NCBI GenBank assembly: GCA_903861445.1
Contig: CAIOUK010000092.1
Location: 1-24,811 of the forward strand
Length of the DNA: 24,811 nucleotides
DNA from: an uncultured Verrucomicrobia subdivision 3 bacterium
GTDB taxonomy: Bacteria; Verrucomicrobiota; Verrucomicrobiia; Limisphaerales; UBA11358
Direction: 5' to 3'
The translations under genes were made by a program, and so were the position numbers. Shown here one piece after another: positions 23,886 to 24,811 of this stretch. The notes under the pieces were generated by a model. It was not told the origin of the DNA. It searched no databases and saw only the letters and a list, made by a program, of their open reading frames with translations. Within the stretch, counting starts at the first letter, position 1; every line of letters starts with the position of its first letter.

Positions 23886-24651
23886 GAAAGTGAATGAGTT
23901 TGATCTTGCCGTCGAAATCTTCAATCAAAGCGGTGCAACTTTCAACCCAATCCCCGCAGTTCAGATACTCGATGCCCTGAATGGTCTTCGTCTCCGCCCG
24001 GTGGATGTGGCCGCAGATGACGCCCTGCGTCTCGTGGCTGCGCGCCATCGCGGCGAGCGTGTCCTCGTATTCCGTGACGTATTTTACGGCGGACTTCGCC
24101 TTGAATTTCAAATACGCCGCCAGCGACCAGTAACCGAAGCCAAGCGCGCGGCGCAGGCGGTTGAAATACAAATTGAAATCCAGAATCCAGTTGTAAAGAT
24201 GCGAGCCAAGCTTCTCCAACAGGTGATTGAAATGCGTCAATCCGTCCGCCTGATGACCGTGGATGACCAGATATTTTTTCCCGTCAGCGGCGGTGTGAAT
24301 CGCCTGCCGCGCAATCGTGACCGTGCCGAATTTCATGCCGAGAAACTGCTCGATGAATTCGTCGTGGTTGCCGCTGATGTAGATGACCTTGGTCTGCTTG
24401 CGGCTTTTGCGGAGCAGTTTTTGGATGAGCACGTTGTAGTCCTCGCGCCAATACCAGCGGAATTTCAGTTCCCAGCCGTCAATGAAATCGCCGACTAGGT
24501 AGAGGTATTTGCAATCCACGATGCGCAGGAATTCCAGCAGCTCTTCCACCCGCGCGTGCTTGGTGCCAAGATGGATGTCGGAAATCCAGACGGAGCGGCA
24601 CACGAGCGGCTCATCCGCGCCGAGGTCAAAATGTTGCTGGCCGTTGGTCAT
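23683..24651 (-). CDS. LpxH-like calcineurin-type metallophosphoesterase with extended tail
   Basis: A 322-aa protein from the ATG at 24651, which has AAAGGAG 15 bp upstream; an ATG at 24687 is the alternative. All metal-binding motifs of the family are present: SDIHLG (D25, H27), GDFID (D55), SGNHDE (about 95-97), HGHQAD, and GHIHRAE (about 215-217). It resembles UDP-2,3-diacylglucosamine pyrophosphatase-like enzymes, which hydrolyse nucleotide-lipid pyrophosphates at the inner membrane. The conserved part ends near IEDFDGKIKLIHFHE. The last 67 residues are Gly/Arg-rich, lie out of frame over the glycosyltransferase start and do not look like family sequence. A true lpxH function is not certain, because several paralogous subfamilies exist. 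Confidence 0.88.
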   Translation of the reverse strand: MTNGQQHFDLGADEPLVCRSVWISDIHLGTKHARVEELLEFLRIVDCKYLYLVGDFIDGWELKFRWYWREDYNVLIQKLLRKSRKQTKVIYISGNHDEFIEQFLGMKFGTVTIARQAIHTAADGKKYLVIHGHQADGLTHFNHLLEKLGSHLYNWILDFNLYFNRLRRALGFGYWSLAAYLKFKAKSAVKYVTEYEDTLAAMARSHETQGVICGHIHRAETKTIQGIEYLNCGDWVESCTALIEDFDGKIKLIHFHENDVLRARRGAGSPDSGDGRQGNGRGGGTSGRRRDGRREHAPLHSGILYIGDEAARPAPADAGVQI

Positions 24652-24711
24652 CGCAATCTGACGTTGCTCCTTTGTAACATTCTCCACGGCGGCGGCAACA
24701 AGTTATTCGCC

Positions 24712-24756
24712 TTGTCACCCAACCTTCACGCCGTTGTCACCGGAATGACACATTCC
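24712..24756. promoter_or_regulatory. Phased TTGTCACC repeats and inverted repeat upstream of the phosphoesterase operon
   Basis: Two copies of TTGTCACC (24712-24719 and 24734-24741) are spaced 22 bp apart, about two helical turns. Next to the second copy is the inverted repeat GGAATG-aca-CATTCC (24742-24756). They lie 60-105 bp upstream of the minus-strand operon start. They could be operator sites for the three-gene operon, or a hairpin after the partial gene to the right. Confidence 0.3.
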
Positions 24757-24775
24757 AGCCAACCGCCCAAGATTT

Positions 24776-24811
24776 TTACGCAAACACAATCTTCGTCGTC
24801 GCTTCCTTTTC
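24776..24811 (-). CDS. Possible C-terminal end of a gene entering from the right edge
   Basis: On the minus strand the last 36 bases read as 11 codons (EKEATTKIVFA) and a TAA stop, with lysine/glutamate-rich codons like a real protein end. The fragment is too short for homology and could be chance. Confidence 0.3.
   Translation of the reverse strand, partial: EKEATTKIVFA

Overview
The window looks like chromosomal DNA of a GC-rich Gram-negative bacterium, most likely a member of the Verrucomicrobiota (Pedosphaera/Limisphaerales-like). This is inferred from several features: large Thr-Asn-rich secreted proteins, a pseudopilin with Ala rather than Gly before the FTLIELL segment, a Cache-type membrane Ser/Thr kinase, outer-membrane barrels and lipoproteins, and palindromic GTAG...CTAC repeats. 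No taxonomic marker such as rRNA is present, so the assignment is tentative.

Left third (1-10668, all + strand): a multiheme cytochrome region. A left-truncated cytochrome with PKD domains ends at a strong intrinsic terminator. A tightly packed six-gene operon follows: NHL-repeat lipoprotein, 15-heme lipoprotein cytochrome, 668-aa outer-membrane beta-barrel, second NHL-repeat protein, 12-heme-site secreted cytochrome, NrfJ-like/OB-fold secreted protein. Genes overlap by ATGA or sit 1-57 bp apart. The combination resembles porin-cytochrome conduits that move electrons across the outer membrane, with a repeated NHL-plus-cytochrome module. This is the most likely novel system in the window.

Middle (10700-17260): a small LysM lipoprotein converges on a transmembrane Ser/Thr kinase. 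A tRNA-Leu(GAG), a secreted beta-barrel-like protein and a pseudopilin follow on the minus strand. A small membrane-anchored protein and a secreted DUF3494 ice-binding protein are on the plus strand. The ice-binding gene is bracketed by a short imperfect direct repeat.

Right third (17300-24811): a carB gene encoding only the C-terminal half of carbamoyl-phosphate synthase large subunit, then recQ. A palindromic element fills the carB-recQ gap, and a second palindromic element lies in frame inside the RecQ zinc-binding loop. Converging from the right is a minus-strand operon of an LpxH-like metallophosphoesterase, a MurG-like glycosyltransferase and a GH1 beta-glucosidase. The first two genes overlap by about 200 bp and the last two by ATGA. 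No stretch longer than 300 bases lacks an annotated feature.
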